Part shown: positions 18,091 to 25,544 of the stretch, piece after piece
How the letters are laid out: the number at the start of each line of letters is the position of its first letter
Numbering within the stretch: position 1 is the stretch's first letter
DNA from: Caryophanales bacterium UBA2289
GTDB taxonomy: Bacteria > Bacillota_I > Bacilli_A > Izemoplasmatales > Hujiaoplasmataceae
DNA: 64,000 nt
Direction: 5' to 3'
Assembly: GCA_002345505.1 (NCBI GenBank)
Contig: DDWJ01000015.1
Coordinates: 1-64,000 of the forward strand
Program-made: the position numbers and the translations under genes
Notes under the pieces: generated by a model
Told to the model about the DNA's origin: nothing
The model's database searches: none
Seen by the model: only the letters and a program-made list of their open reading frames with translations

Positions 18091-19650
18091 TTAAAATTCT
18101 GACTTATCAATTTTGAAGAAAAATTCTACCCTTTTATCAAGGTTCTTAACTCCATAATCGTAGCCTAGAGTCTCTAAAATCGTCTTGACAATAGATAATC
18201 CTAATCCTTGACCGCCATATGATCTAGTTCTCGCCTTGTCAACCTTATAGAAACTATCCCAAATATTACTTATTTCACTTTCTGGAATATTTTCTCCATC
18301 ATTTATCACCGATACAATAACACTATCATTATCACTCGATTTTGCGGATATTTCAATTGTTCTGTCATAATCGATATGATTTATGGCGTTGCTGATAAAA
18401 TTGCTTAGAACTGATTGTAATTGCTCGTAGTCTGAATTAACTTCTTGATCTGTTAAATCTAAAACTACTTCAATGTTTTTTTCTTTAAAAACTAAAGCAA
18501 ATAGCTTCGTAGTATCTTCAATCATGCTTTTTATTGAAAATTTGCTGTATTTAAATTCTTTTTTCCCGCTTTCAATCTGCGATAAATTCAATAGTTCTTT
18601 TACTAGATTACTCATCTTGTTGGTTTCATCTAAGATTATTTCTAGATATTCGCTTTTTGTTTTTTCGTCCAAATCACTTAGTTTTAATGCTTCACCATAA
18701 CCCATAATAAGTGATAATGGAGTCTTTAACTCATGAGAAGCGTTAGCTACAAACTCTTTTCGCATTTGATCAATTTTATTTTTATATAGAATCTCTTTCG
18801 CTAATTTATCATTACTAAGTTGTAACTCCTTAATCGATATTTCAAGCTGAGTACTCATTTTATTAATACTATAGCCTAAATCACCAATTTCATCATCATT
18901 AGTAATTTCTACTTTGTGAGAAAAGTCCAACTTAGAAATCTCATCAGCAATCCTGTTGATTTCTAATATCGGGTTAGTGAAACGATAACTAAAGAAATAC
19001 ATCATCAATCCAGCAATTATCATAAAAATAAACCCAATCAATATTGTAAAAGAGTTGAAGATTCTAATACTGTCTTGTATCGAACTAAAAGTGATGGTAG
19101 AGATGTAAAACATCTTAATCCCAACTTCACTATCAGCCGCTACAAATAAGCCAAGCATCTGATTGTTTTGGTGATAATCTACCACTTCAGAGTTAAGATC
19201 CATAATATAGGCATCATAATTTGGGGAGATATTTACCGCTTTACCAAAATTTAAATCAACATTTCTATTTTCACTAATACTATAATCAACAATTACTTTA
19301 GATAATATTTCGGAAGAAACTATATATTCATTACCATAAAGTCTATCATATAAACCCGGAATATAAAGGAATTCATCAACTTGAACATCTTCTGGAACAA
19401 CAACTCTTTGAATCAATATTTGGATTGATAAGTTATATCTACTTTCAATCTCTAGCATCTTATCAGGAAGTTCTTCACTACTAATGTCGACAACTTTTAT
19501 TTCTTCAAAAGCTTGAATTAATGAGTTTTCACGATTATTTATATAATAACTTCTAAGAAAAGTGTTATTTAAGATAATTAAAGCAACGATAAAACCTAGA
19601 ATTATTCCATATGTCAATAAGAATAATTTAGATCTAATTGTCGATTTCAT
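18091..19650 (-). CDS. Sensor histidine kinase
   Basis: Membrane two-component kinase of 519 residues. TM1 (about 9-28), a large extracytoplasmic domain (about 29-195), TM2 (about 198-220), a HAMP domain, a HisKA domain with the phospho-acceptor His in NASHELKTPLSLIMGYGEAL, and a HATPase domain with the N box NFISNAINHI and G boxes GQGLGLSIVKT. It overlaps the response-regulator gene by 17 nt, so the two are partners. Nothing shows the signal; nearby envelope genes suggest a cell-surface input. Confidence 0.93.
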   Translation of the reverse strand: MKSTIRSKLFLLTYGIILGFIVALIILNNTFLRSYYINNRENSLIQAFEEIKVVDISSEELPDKMLEIESRYNLSIQILIQRVVVPEDVQVDEFLYIPGLYDRLYGNEYIVSSEILSKVIVDYSISENRNVDLNFGKAVNISPNYDAYIMDLNSEVVDYHQNNQMLGLFVAADSEVGIKMFYISTITFSSIQDSIRIFNSFTILIGFIFMIIAGLMMYFFSYRFTNPILEINRIADEISKLDFSHKVEITNDDEIGDLGYSINKMSTQLEISIKELQLSNDKLAKEILYKNKIDQMRKEFVANASHELKTPLSLIMGYGEALKLSDLDEKTKSEYLEIILDETNKMSNLVKELLNLSQIESGKKEFKYSKFSIKSMIEDTTKLFALVFKEKNIEVVLDLTDQEVNSDYEQLQSVLSNFISNAINHIDYDRTIEISAKSSDNDSVIVSVINDGENIPESEISNIWDSFYKVDKARTRSYGGQGLGLSIVKTILETLGYDYGVKNLDKRVEFFFKIDKSEF

Positions 19651-20323
19651 TTTCTATATCTAAGCGATACCCAACACTTCTTACGGTAGAGATATAATAA
19701 GCATATTTACCCAATTTCGCTCTTAATTGTTTAATATGAGTATCGACAGTCCTTAAATCACCAAAGTAATCATAATTCCATACTGCATTTAATATTTTAT
19801 CTCTAGATAAAGCAATGCCTTTATTATCAATAAAATAACGTAGTAGTTCAAACTCTTTAGGTGTAAGATTCACTAAATCATCGGCTACAAAAACTTTTCT
19901 AGAAGCCATATCAATCTTAATAACACCGAAATTAATGTCGGTCAAATCTTTTGTAGTTTTACTCAAAAGTTTATTAACTCTCGCGACTAAAACGCCTGGT
20001 GAAAATGGCTTGGTTACATAATCATCAGCACCAAGCTTGAAACCTTTCAATTGATCATACTCATCGCTTCTAGCTGTAAGCATAACCACAGGTATTGTCA
20101 TATATTCTCTAATTCGCTCTAGGACAAACCATCCATCATATTTTGGCATCATAACATCTAAGATGACTAGGTCAACTTTTTTACCCGTCTCAAATAAAAT
20201 GTCCAAAGCTTCTTCGCCGTCTTCGGCTTCTAAAACCTTATAGCCTTCTCGAACTAGAAAATCAGCAAGTAACTTTCTGATTCTAAATTCGTCATCGACA
20301 ATTAAAACATACGTATTCTTCAT
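19634..20323 (-). CDS. OmpR/PhoB-family response regulator
   Basis: A 229-residue regulator. The receiver domain has the acidic pair in IVDDEFRIR, phospho-acceptor Asp in LVILDVMMPKYDG, Thr in MLTARSDE and Lys in YVTKPFSP. The C-terminal winged helix carries RTVDTHIKQLRAKLG and the end SVGYRLDIE. It is the first gene of an operon with the overlapping histidine kinase. AAGGATGTGAT precedes the ATG. The mRNA appears to start with a stable stem-loop (see separate entry). Confidence 0.95.
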   Translation of the reverse strand: MKNTYVLIVDDEFRIRKLLADFLVREGYKVLEAEDGEEALDILFETGKKVDLVILDVMMPKYDGWFVLERIREYMTIPVVMLTARSDEYDQLKGFKLGADDYVTKPFSPGVLVARVNKLLSKTTKDLTDINFGVIKIDMASRKVFVADDLVNLTPKEFELLRYFIDNKGIALSRDKILNAVWNYDYFGDLRTVDTHIKQLRAKLGKYAYYISTVRSVGYRLDIENEIDN

Positions 20324-20350
20324 AAAAACATCACATCCTTATTAAAATAA

Positions 20351-20394
20351 AATTCAATATACCATATAAACAGGGGGGAAAGGTACATTGAATT
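20351..20394 (-). ncRNA. 5'-terminal leader stem-loop of the response-regulator mRNA
   Basis: On the minus strand AATTCAATGTACC pairs with GGTATATTGAATT in a 13-bp stem with one G-U pair (an A-C mismatch on the plus strand). The 18-nt loop carries a run of six C. The stem begins about where transcription should start from the TATAAT at 20401-20406. It could protect the mRNA 5' end or control translation. Confidence 0.5.
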
Positions 20395-20400
20395 ATTTAA

Positions 20401-20406
20401 ATTATA
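20401..20406 (-). promoter_or_regulatory. -10 element of the two-component operon
   Basis: TATAAT on the minus strand, 7 nt before the leader stem. No good -35 is seen 16-18 nt upstream, which may mean an activator, possibly the regulator itself, is needed. Confidence 0.4.
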
Positions 20407-20456
20407 CCTCAAATTTATGTTGATTTTGTGATAAACAATACAAGATTATTTAAAAA

Positions 20457-20485
20457 GAGAGCACTACAATTTGTGTAATACTCTC
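20457..20485 (-). terminator. Terminator of wzz-cpsD
   Basis: On the minus strand GAGAGTATTACA pairs with TGTAGTGCTCTC (two G-U pairs) and is followed by TTTTTAAAT, just after the kinase gene's stop. Confidence 0.75.
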
Positions 20486-20493
20486 ATTTTGCT

Positions 20494-21177
20494 TTATTCT
20501 TCTCTTTGATAGTAATAATAGTTATAATAACCATTAGATTTCTTAGCATCCACATTAGAAAGAACTGCGCCAATAACATTGGCTCCATTTTCTTCCAGTT
20601 GCTTTAAACCGTGTTTTGCTTGATCTTTTTTAGTCTTTTTGTAAGAAGCGATATAAACAACTCCATCAGCCAAACTACTAGTAACCAAAGCATCTGTAAC
20701 GGTTAACACAGGTGGAGAGTCAATTACGATATAATCATATTCTTTTCTTAATTTCTCAATTAAATCGGCAACTTTTTTTGATTGTAAAATAACATGAGGT
20801 GCAGTTAACATGTTTCCTGTAAGTAAAAGGTCTATTTTTGAATCATCTTTAATGATTAACTCTTCAATTGGTTTTTCATTAACGATAAAATCATAAAATC
20901 CTATATCATTAATTTTATGAAATGCACGGTGAATCTTCGGTCTTCTTAAATCAAAATCTAAGATAATAACTTTTAAACCTTTTTCAGCGTAAACCGCTGC
21001 TAAGTTAATAGCGGTAGTTGTTTTACCGTCTTCTGGCGTAGCAGAAGTAATTTGAATTACTCTATAAGGATTATCGATACTATTCATTCTAATATTTAAT
21101 TCTAATTTTCTATAAGCTTCAGCTTGAGGAGAATTTGGCGTTTCAATTACTACGTTTTTATATTCAAAAACTTCCAT
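20494..21177 (-). CDS. CpsD/CapB-family tyrosine kinase (BY-kinase)
   Basis: Cytoplasmic autokinase of 227 residues that controls polysaccharide polymerisation with its Wzz-type partner. Walker A is TSATPEDGKTTTAINLA, Walker A' VIILDFDLRRPKIHR and Walker B YDYIVIDSPP. The C-terminus ends in a tyrosine cluster (NGYYNYYYYQREE), the usual autophosphorylation site. It starts directly after the stop of the Wzz-like gene (ATG at 21177), with GGTGG in the end of that gene as ribosome-binding site. Separate kinase and membrane subunits are the Firmicutes arrangement. Confidence 0.93.
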   Translation of the reverse strand: MEVFEYKNVVIETPNSPQAEAYRKLELNIRMNSIDNPYRVIQITSATPEDGKTTTAINLAAVYAEKGLKVIILDFDLRRPKIHRAFHKINDIGFYDFIVNEKPIEELIIKDDSKIDLLLTGNMLTAPHVILQSKKVADLIEKLRKEYDYIVIDSPPVLTVTDALVTSSLADGVVYIASYKKTKKDQAKHGLKQLEENGANVIGAVLSNVDAKKSNGYYNYYYYQREE

Positions 21178-21921
21178 CTAATCCACCAACTTTCTTTCTT
21201 TAATAGTTCCTGGAACAGCAGCTAATACTTTAATATTTAAATGTCGTTCTAATTCTTCAACTGTTTTATATTTATTGTTGAAAAACTCTTTAACAAAAAC
21301 AACACCTAAAGCTAAAATACCACCTAACAAGCCACTGATAATAACATTTAATGTTTTATTTGGTGAACTTGGTGAAGTCGGTAGATTCGCTACATCCAAC
21401 ACTTTAAGTTTGTTTTGCAACAAAACATAAGGACTTTCTGGATCATTAGCTATTTCAATTGAGTTTTCAACCAAAGTATTAGCTATTTCTTGAGCAAGTT
21501 CTGGAGAACTATTAACTACAGAGATATAAATAATTAAAACTTGTGAAGTTATTGATATTGAAATAGAGTTCTTTAATGAAGCTAATGAGGTAGTACTCAA
21601 CTCAGGAATATCCTCAACAACGCTTTCTAGAACTCTATTAGAAACAATAAATTCTTTATAAGTTCCCATTAGATTATTCGCTATAACAATCGCTGATTGT
21701 TCATTAGTACCTGATGATTCCACATCAACCTGAACCATTAGTGATGAGTTGGCAGTATACTTGGGTTGAACAACGGAAAATGTGTATACTACACCAATTA
21801 CTAAAACCCACATGGTTATAATTAGTATTAAAGCTATATTGTTCCAAACAATTCTGAATAATTCTTGAAGACTTATTCCTTCTTGTTCTTCTAAAACATT
21901 TATATCATTATATTCATTCAT
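21178..21921 (-). CDS. Wzz/CpsC-type polysaccharide chain-length determinant
   Basis: Membrane activator of the CpsD kinase, 247 residues. It has an N-terminal cytoplasmic start, TM1 (about 28-50), an extracellular Wzz domain, the proline-rich PTSPSSPNK segment before TM2 (about 193-212), and a short cytoplasmic tail that should contact the kinase (EELERHLNIKVLAAVPG). GAGGAG precedes the ATG. No glycosyltransferases follow in this window, so the polymer genes must be elsewhere. Confidence 0.9.
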   Translation of the reverse strand: MNEYNDINVLEEQEGISLQELFRIVWNNIALILIITMWVLVIGVVYTFSVVQPKYTANSSLMVQVDVESSGTNEQSAIVIANNLMGTYKEFIVSNRVLESVVEDIPELSTTSLASLKNSISISITSQVLIIYISVVNSSPELAQEIANTLVENSIEIANDPESPYVLLQNKLKVLDVANLPTSPSSPNKTLNVIISGLLGGILALGVVFVKEFFNNKYKTVEELERHLNIKVLAAVPGTIKERKLVD

Positions 21922-22014
21922 TTAAATCTCCTCGCTATCATCTTAGATAAATAACTAATATAATATTGCAAAAATATTATAACTTAAATATTAAAATAAA
22001 ACAACTTATAAAAA

Positions 22015-22878
22015 CTAGATAGATAACCCCATAAATAATGTAGTAAAGCCAAAAATTAAGTTATAAATATAGAAAAAAGCTAATTTTCCTTTTCTAAACC
22101 AGATGAAAATCCATTTTAACGCAAAATAAGTAGCGACGATACTAACAATAAAAGCAATTAAGTAATAAAAATAATTTAAGACATTTGAAGCGTCAAAATT
22201 ATGCATTATATTTTCCATGTTGAAATTGACTTGAATAATTTGATAGAACATTGTAGCTATAGATATCGGTATTAACATCATGAAAGTAAATTTCAGCGCG
22301 GAATCCATTGATAACTTTCGATTAACTCCTGCAGCGGTTGCGACACCCAATCTGCTCAATCCTGGCATAACAGATATAACTTGAACAATACCAATATATA
22401 TTGCGTCACTTGCTTTAACATCAGTATTTACATGCATTTCAGTATGATTTCTAACTACATATAAAATTGTAGCGGTAATTAAAGAACCAATACCAATAAT
22501 CAATAAAGGATTTAATAGAAAGTAATTTCTAATCAATAAATCAAAAAAATAGCCCAAAACTAAAATCGGTATTATACCTATAAAAACATTTCTTAGATAA
22601 CAAAAATTCTTTTTCACTTCTTTGTCTCTATTGCCTTTAAACATATAGGAGAAAAAATCTGATAAATATATTTTGAGTTCTTTTCTTAAATAATAGATTA
22701 CCGCTATCATTGATCCAAAGTTCAGTAAAATAAGAAAAAAGGGACTATTATCAATATCCGTTGGGACTAGTTCTTGAAAAACAGAAACGTGTCCAGATGA
22801 CGATATTGGCAACACCTCGGTAACGCCTTGGATAGCGCCTAAAAATATATACTTTAAAAATTCTATTAACACATCCAT
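22015..22878 (-). CDS. UppP-family undecaprenyl-diphosphatase paralogue with altered catalytic motif
   Basis: Multi-pass membrane protein (287 residues) of the BacA/UppP family, which recycles undecaprenyl pyrophosphate at the membrane. Motif 1 is preserved (Gln17, Glu21 and His30 in AIQGVTEVLPISSSGH). Motif 2 is changed: PGLSRLGVA (172-180) in place of PGxSRSGxT, so the second Ser is Leu and the Thr is Ala, while the key Arg176 stays. It lies 19 nt after a canonical paralogue. It may be a specialised or weakened phosphatase. Confidence 0.85.
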   Translation of the reverse strand: MDVLIEFLKYIFLGAIQGVTEVLPISSSGHVSVFQELVPTDIDNSPFFLILLNFGSMIAVIYYLRKELKIYLSDFFSYMFKGNRDKEVKKNFCYLRNVFIGIIPILVLGYFFDLLIRNYFLLNPLLIIGIGSLITATILYVVRNHTEMHVNTDVKASDAIYIGIVQVISVMPGLSRLGVATAAGVNRKLSMDSALKFTFMMLIPISIATMFYQIIQVNFNMENIMHNFDASNVLNYFYYLIAFIVSIVATYFALKWIFIWFRKGKLAFFYIYNLIFGFTTLFMGLSI

Positions 22879-22897
22879 GGCTTCACCCCACCTCTTA

Positions 22898-23740
22898 TTA
22901 AATAATAAATAGAAATATAGCTAATAATCCTATTCCAAAACAGTAATAACTAAAATATCTTAATTTGCCACTTTTAAATATACTAAATATTAATTTATAG
23001 GCTATATAAGTGGCAAACATAGCCCCTAAAAATGCAACAATATAATAGATATATTGTACACTAGATATTGTAGCACTTTCTTTAGTAAAATCAACAATCA
23101 TTAATCCTGTAGATGCAATCGAGATAAAAATATACATTAAGAAAGAAAAATTAAGCGCATTGTTAATTCCGGATCCTCTTTTTAATGCAGTCGATGTTGT
23201 CATACCAGATCTTGAAATACCAGGAAATATAGCCACCGCTTGTGCAATACCAATAAATAGAGTATCCCACCAACTGATATTTTTATTATCTCTTTTAAAT
23301 TCAATTGTGCTAATATAATAAATCACAGTTGCTGTAACCAAAAGACCGATTCCTGATAAAAGTATACCACGTTCTTCACTTAAATGCTCGATTATTGGTT
23401 TGAAATATAATCCCGCTAACCCCGCCGGAATACATGCTATAAGTATTTTCGTAAGAAATAAAGTATTTTCTTTATTTTCAATCCTCTTCGAAGGTTTAAA
23501 TACATAGATAACTAATGACTTAACTAATTTAATTAATCTTTTATAATAGATTATTAAGAAAGTAAACAATGATCCTGTATTTAGCAAAATTAAGAAAATA
23601 ATGTTTTGATCAACTTCTAACCCAACTAAAGCTTTGGTCAATTCGACATGCCCACTCGAAGAAACCGGCAGAACCTCTGTAATCCCTTGAATCAAGCCCA
23701 AAAAAAGATACTTAAGCAATTCAATAAAACTAAAGCCCAA
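22898..23740 (-). CDS. uppP: Undecaprenyl-diphosphatase UppP (canonical copy)
   Basis: Membrane phosphatase that converts undecaprenyl pyrophosphate to the lipid carrier phosphate for cell-surface polymers. Motif 1 is LIQGITEVLPVSSSGHVEL and motif 2 the intact FPGISRSGMTTS. About eight membrane helices are predicted over 280 residues. I prefer the TTG at 23740, about 8 nt after the GAGGGGG ribosome-binding site; a TTG at 23758 would lie upstream of that site. The divergent paralogue follows directly, so the pair probably arose by duplication. Confidence 0.88.
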   Translation of the reverse strand: MGFSFIELLKYLFLGLIQGITEVLPVSSSGHVELTKALVGLEVDQNIIFLILLNTGSLFTFLIIYYKRLIKLVKSLVIYVFKPSKRIENKENTLFLTKILIACIPAGLAGLYFKPIIEHLSEERGILLSGIGLLVTATVIYYISTIEFKRDNKNISWWDTLFIGIAQAVAIFPGISRSGMTTSTALKRGSGINNALNFSFLMYIFISIASTGLMIVDFTKESATISSVQYIYYIVAFLGAMFATYIAYKLIFSIFKSGKLRYFSYYCFGIGLLAIFLFII

Positions 23741-23767
23741 GTTTAACGCCCCCTCCAATATAAGTTA

Positions 23768-23804
23768 AAAGAAAAAGCCTTGTTAAAGAAAAGGCTTTTT
23801 CTTT
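23768..23804. terminator. Terminator of the superoxide reductase gene
   Basis: AAAGAAAAAGCCTT / AAGGCTTTTTCTTT is a perfect 14-bp stem with a 9-nt loop, between the superoxide reductase stop and uppP. Confidence 0.85.
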
Positions 23805-23816
23805 ACTTGAAAACTA

Positions 23817-24191
23817 CTATTTAAATTCTTTCATCCATAAACCATGGATGTTACAGTACTCATAAACCTTGACTTCTTTAGAAAAATCAACAAAGAATTC
23901 AGCCTCTGGCTTATCTTCAGGTTTAAAAGTCTTGATATAGTACTTATCGCCGTTTTCAATAAAAATCCATTGAATAAAATGTTTTTCAAGCATTGGATGC
24001 GGAACAGAACCAACTTTTACACTTATTTTGTTGTCACTAATCTTTTCTACAACCGGTAAGTGTTTTTCATTTCCTTCTTCCTCTTTTTTAGGTTTTAGGA
24101 GTATCATTTCTTCTCCGCAGCAAACTAAAGTAGAATCAACTGGGTAAGTATAGCAAATTCTTTTGCAAAGCTCACAATAATAAATATTCAT
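23817..24191 (-). CDS. Superoxide reductase (desulfoferrodoxin)
   Basis: Reduces superoxide to hydrogen peroxide without making O2, as is typical in anaerobes. The 124-residue chain has an N-terminal desulforedoxin-like Fe(Cys)4 site (Cys6, Cys9, Cys24, Cys25) and a C-terminal catalytic Fe centre with EKHLPV (His44), VPHPMLEKHF (His65, His71) and YCNIHGLW (Cys113, His116). Both centres are complete, so it is the two-iron (class I) form. It has its own terminator and a GGAGG ribosome-binding site. Confidence 0.95.
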   Translation of the reverse strand: MNIYYCELCKRICYTYPVDSTLVCCGEEMILLKPKKEEEGNEKHLPVVEKISDNKISVKVGSVPHPMLEKHFIQWIFIENGDKYYIKTFKPEDKPEAEFFVDFSKEVKVYEYCNIHGLWMKEFK

Positions 24192-24282
24192 ACTAAATCC
24201 TCCCTTTATTATATTTCAAATTCATATTATCATAAATACCTACTTTTTTAAAGACTTTATCAAAAATCGGTATTTTATAAAG

Positions 24283-25419
24283 CTAAGTATTCTTTATTTG
24301 TCTATTCATATTATACATAATACCATCATAAACGATCATAGGGTCTTCTAATTTAAAAAGATATGCCTTTTTACCGTACCTAAAAAACAATTCATTTCTT
24401 CTGAGAAATTTTAAATCTTTTATCTTATCAATGTCAAACATATACTCTTTCATCTTATTTAATACAAACAATTGACCTCTTATAATCTCTAAATCCGCAT
24501 GTCCTAATGTTGTTAATTCCATTGATTTTGAATTTACTAAAAACATTGAACCTTCAGAGTAAATTACCTCTTTAGAAAGTCTTGGTAATTCTTTTTTCTG
24601 TAATTCATCCCACGAAATCAAATTATCAAATTCCAATCCATTAAGAAGTGAAAAATCATCAAAAGAAGCTATATGACCGCATTCAGAACAATAAATATCA
24701 TTCTTTTTAGTAGATAAGGTCTGACTTTTCATGCATTTAGGACAAATATACAAATAGCCTTCTAACCCTAAAGCTCTATTTCTCGGATTATAAAAATATT
24801 TAAATTCCCGATTCCAATCGTAATCGTTGTATTGTAAAGAATCCTTTATTTTATTATAAATTTCATCAAGTTTTAAAATATCCATATCAGATTTTTTTAT
24901 AATAGTCTTAAAATTAAGTTCAATCAAACCTTTTTTACTATTTTTTAATGCCCATCTTGGATTAGATAAATACCCACCGTTAATTTGACATACTACAACA
25001 TCCCTTTTTTCTTTCTTAATGAGTTTAGCAATTGACTTAGGAACTAAGTTGCTATCACCAAAAAAACTGCTTTCTTCTTCAGGAATAATTAAGACAGGCT
25101 TATCTATTAATACATTATGAATTCTTTTAATCAAAGGTACATCAAAACCTAAACTACTTTTCAAAACATAATTATCATATTTAGACATAAAATAATTAAC
25201 GTATTTATTTGTCTTTTCAAGTTCATTCAAAACGATTATTGGCTTATTCTTCAAAAGTTTTGTTACATAAAACCCATTTAATAAAGAAGAATTACTTACT
25301 AGTAAAATATAAGAATCTTTTCTTAAAGGATCGAAATCGCCAAAATCTACTTTATACTTATTTTTTCTATTCAAATAGAACTTCATTAAACTGTCTATCA
25401 TTCCGTTTTTCAAACTCAT
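24283..25419 (-). CDS. PlsC-like acyltransferase-family protein with C-terminal zinc ribbon
   Basis: About 378 residues. The middle part resembles Firmicutes lysophospholipid acyltransferases (IPEEESSFFGDS, then KLIKK and QINGGYLSNPRWA). The essential HX4D motif is not there: the matching segment reads VSNSSLLNGF, with no His and no Asp. A four-Cys zinc ribbon (CPKCMKSQ...CSECGH) follows near residues 225-250, then a C-terminal beta-rich part. No membrane helix is obvious. It may be a diverged enzyme or a non-catalytic member. The ATG at 25419 follows AAAGG; an upstream GTG at 25428 is possible. Confidence 0.6.
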   Translation of the reverse strand: MSLKNGMIDSLMKFYLNRKNKYKVDFGDFDPLRKDSYILLVSNSSLLNGFYVTKLLKNKPIIVLNELEKTNKYVNYFMSKYDNYVLKSSLGFDVPLIKRIHNVLIDKPVLIIPEEESSFFGDSNLVPKSIAKLIKKEKRDVVVCQINGGYLSNPRWALKNSKKGLIELNFKTIIKKSDMDILKLDEIYNKIKDSLQYNDYDWNREFKYFYNPRNRALGLEGYLYICPKCMKSQTLSTKKNDIYCSECGHIASFDDFSLLNGLEFDNLISWDELQKKELPRLSKEVIYSEGSMFLVNSKSMELTTLGHADLEIIRGQLFVLNKMKEYMFDIDKIKDLKFLRRNELFFRYGKKAYLFKLEDPMIVYDGIMYNMNRQIKNT

Positions 25420-25495
25420 AATTATCACAACCTTTATGTGAAAAATTATACCATACTTTTAGTACTTTTTATATCAGCGTTTTTACAAAACAAAA

Positions 25496-25526
25496 AAACA
25501 GAAACTCATGAATAGAGTTTCTGTTT
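25496..25526 (-). terminator. Terminator of the acidic lipoprotein gene
   Basis: AAACAGAAACTC / GAGTTTCTGTTT is a perfect 12-bp stem followed on the minus strand by TTTTTTTG. Confidence 0.88.
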
Positions 25527-25544
25527 AAGTTTAAAATAAAGTTA

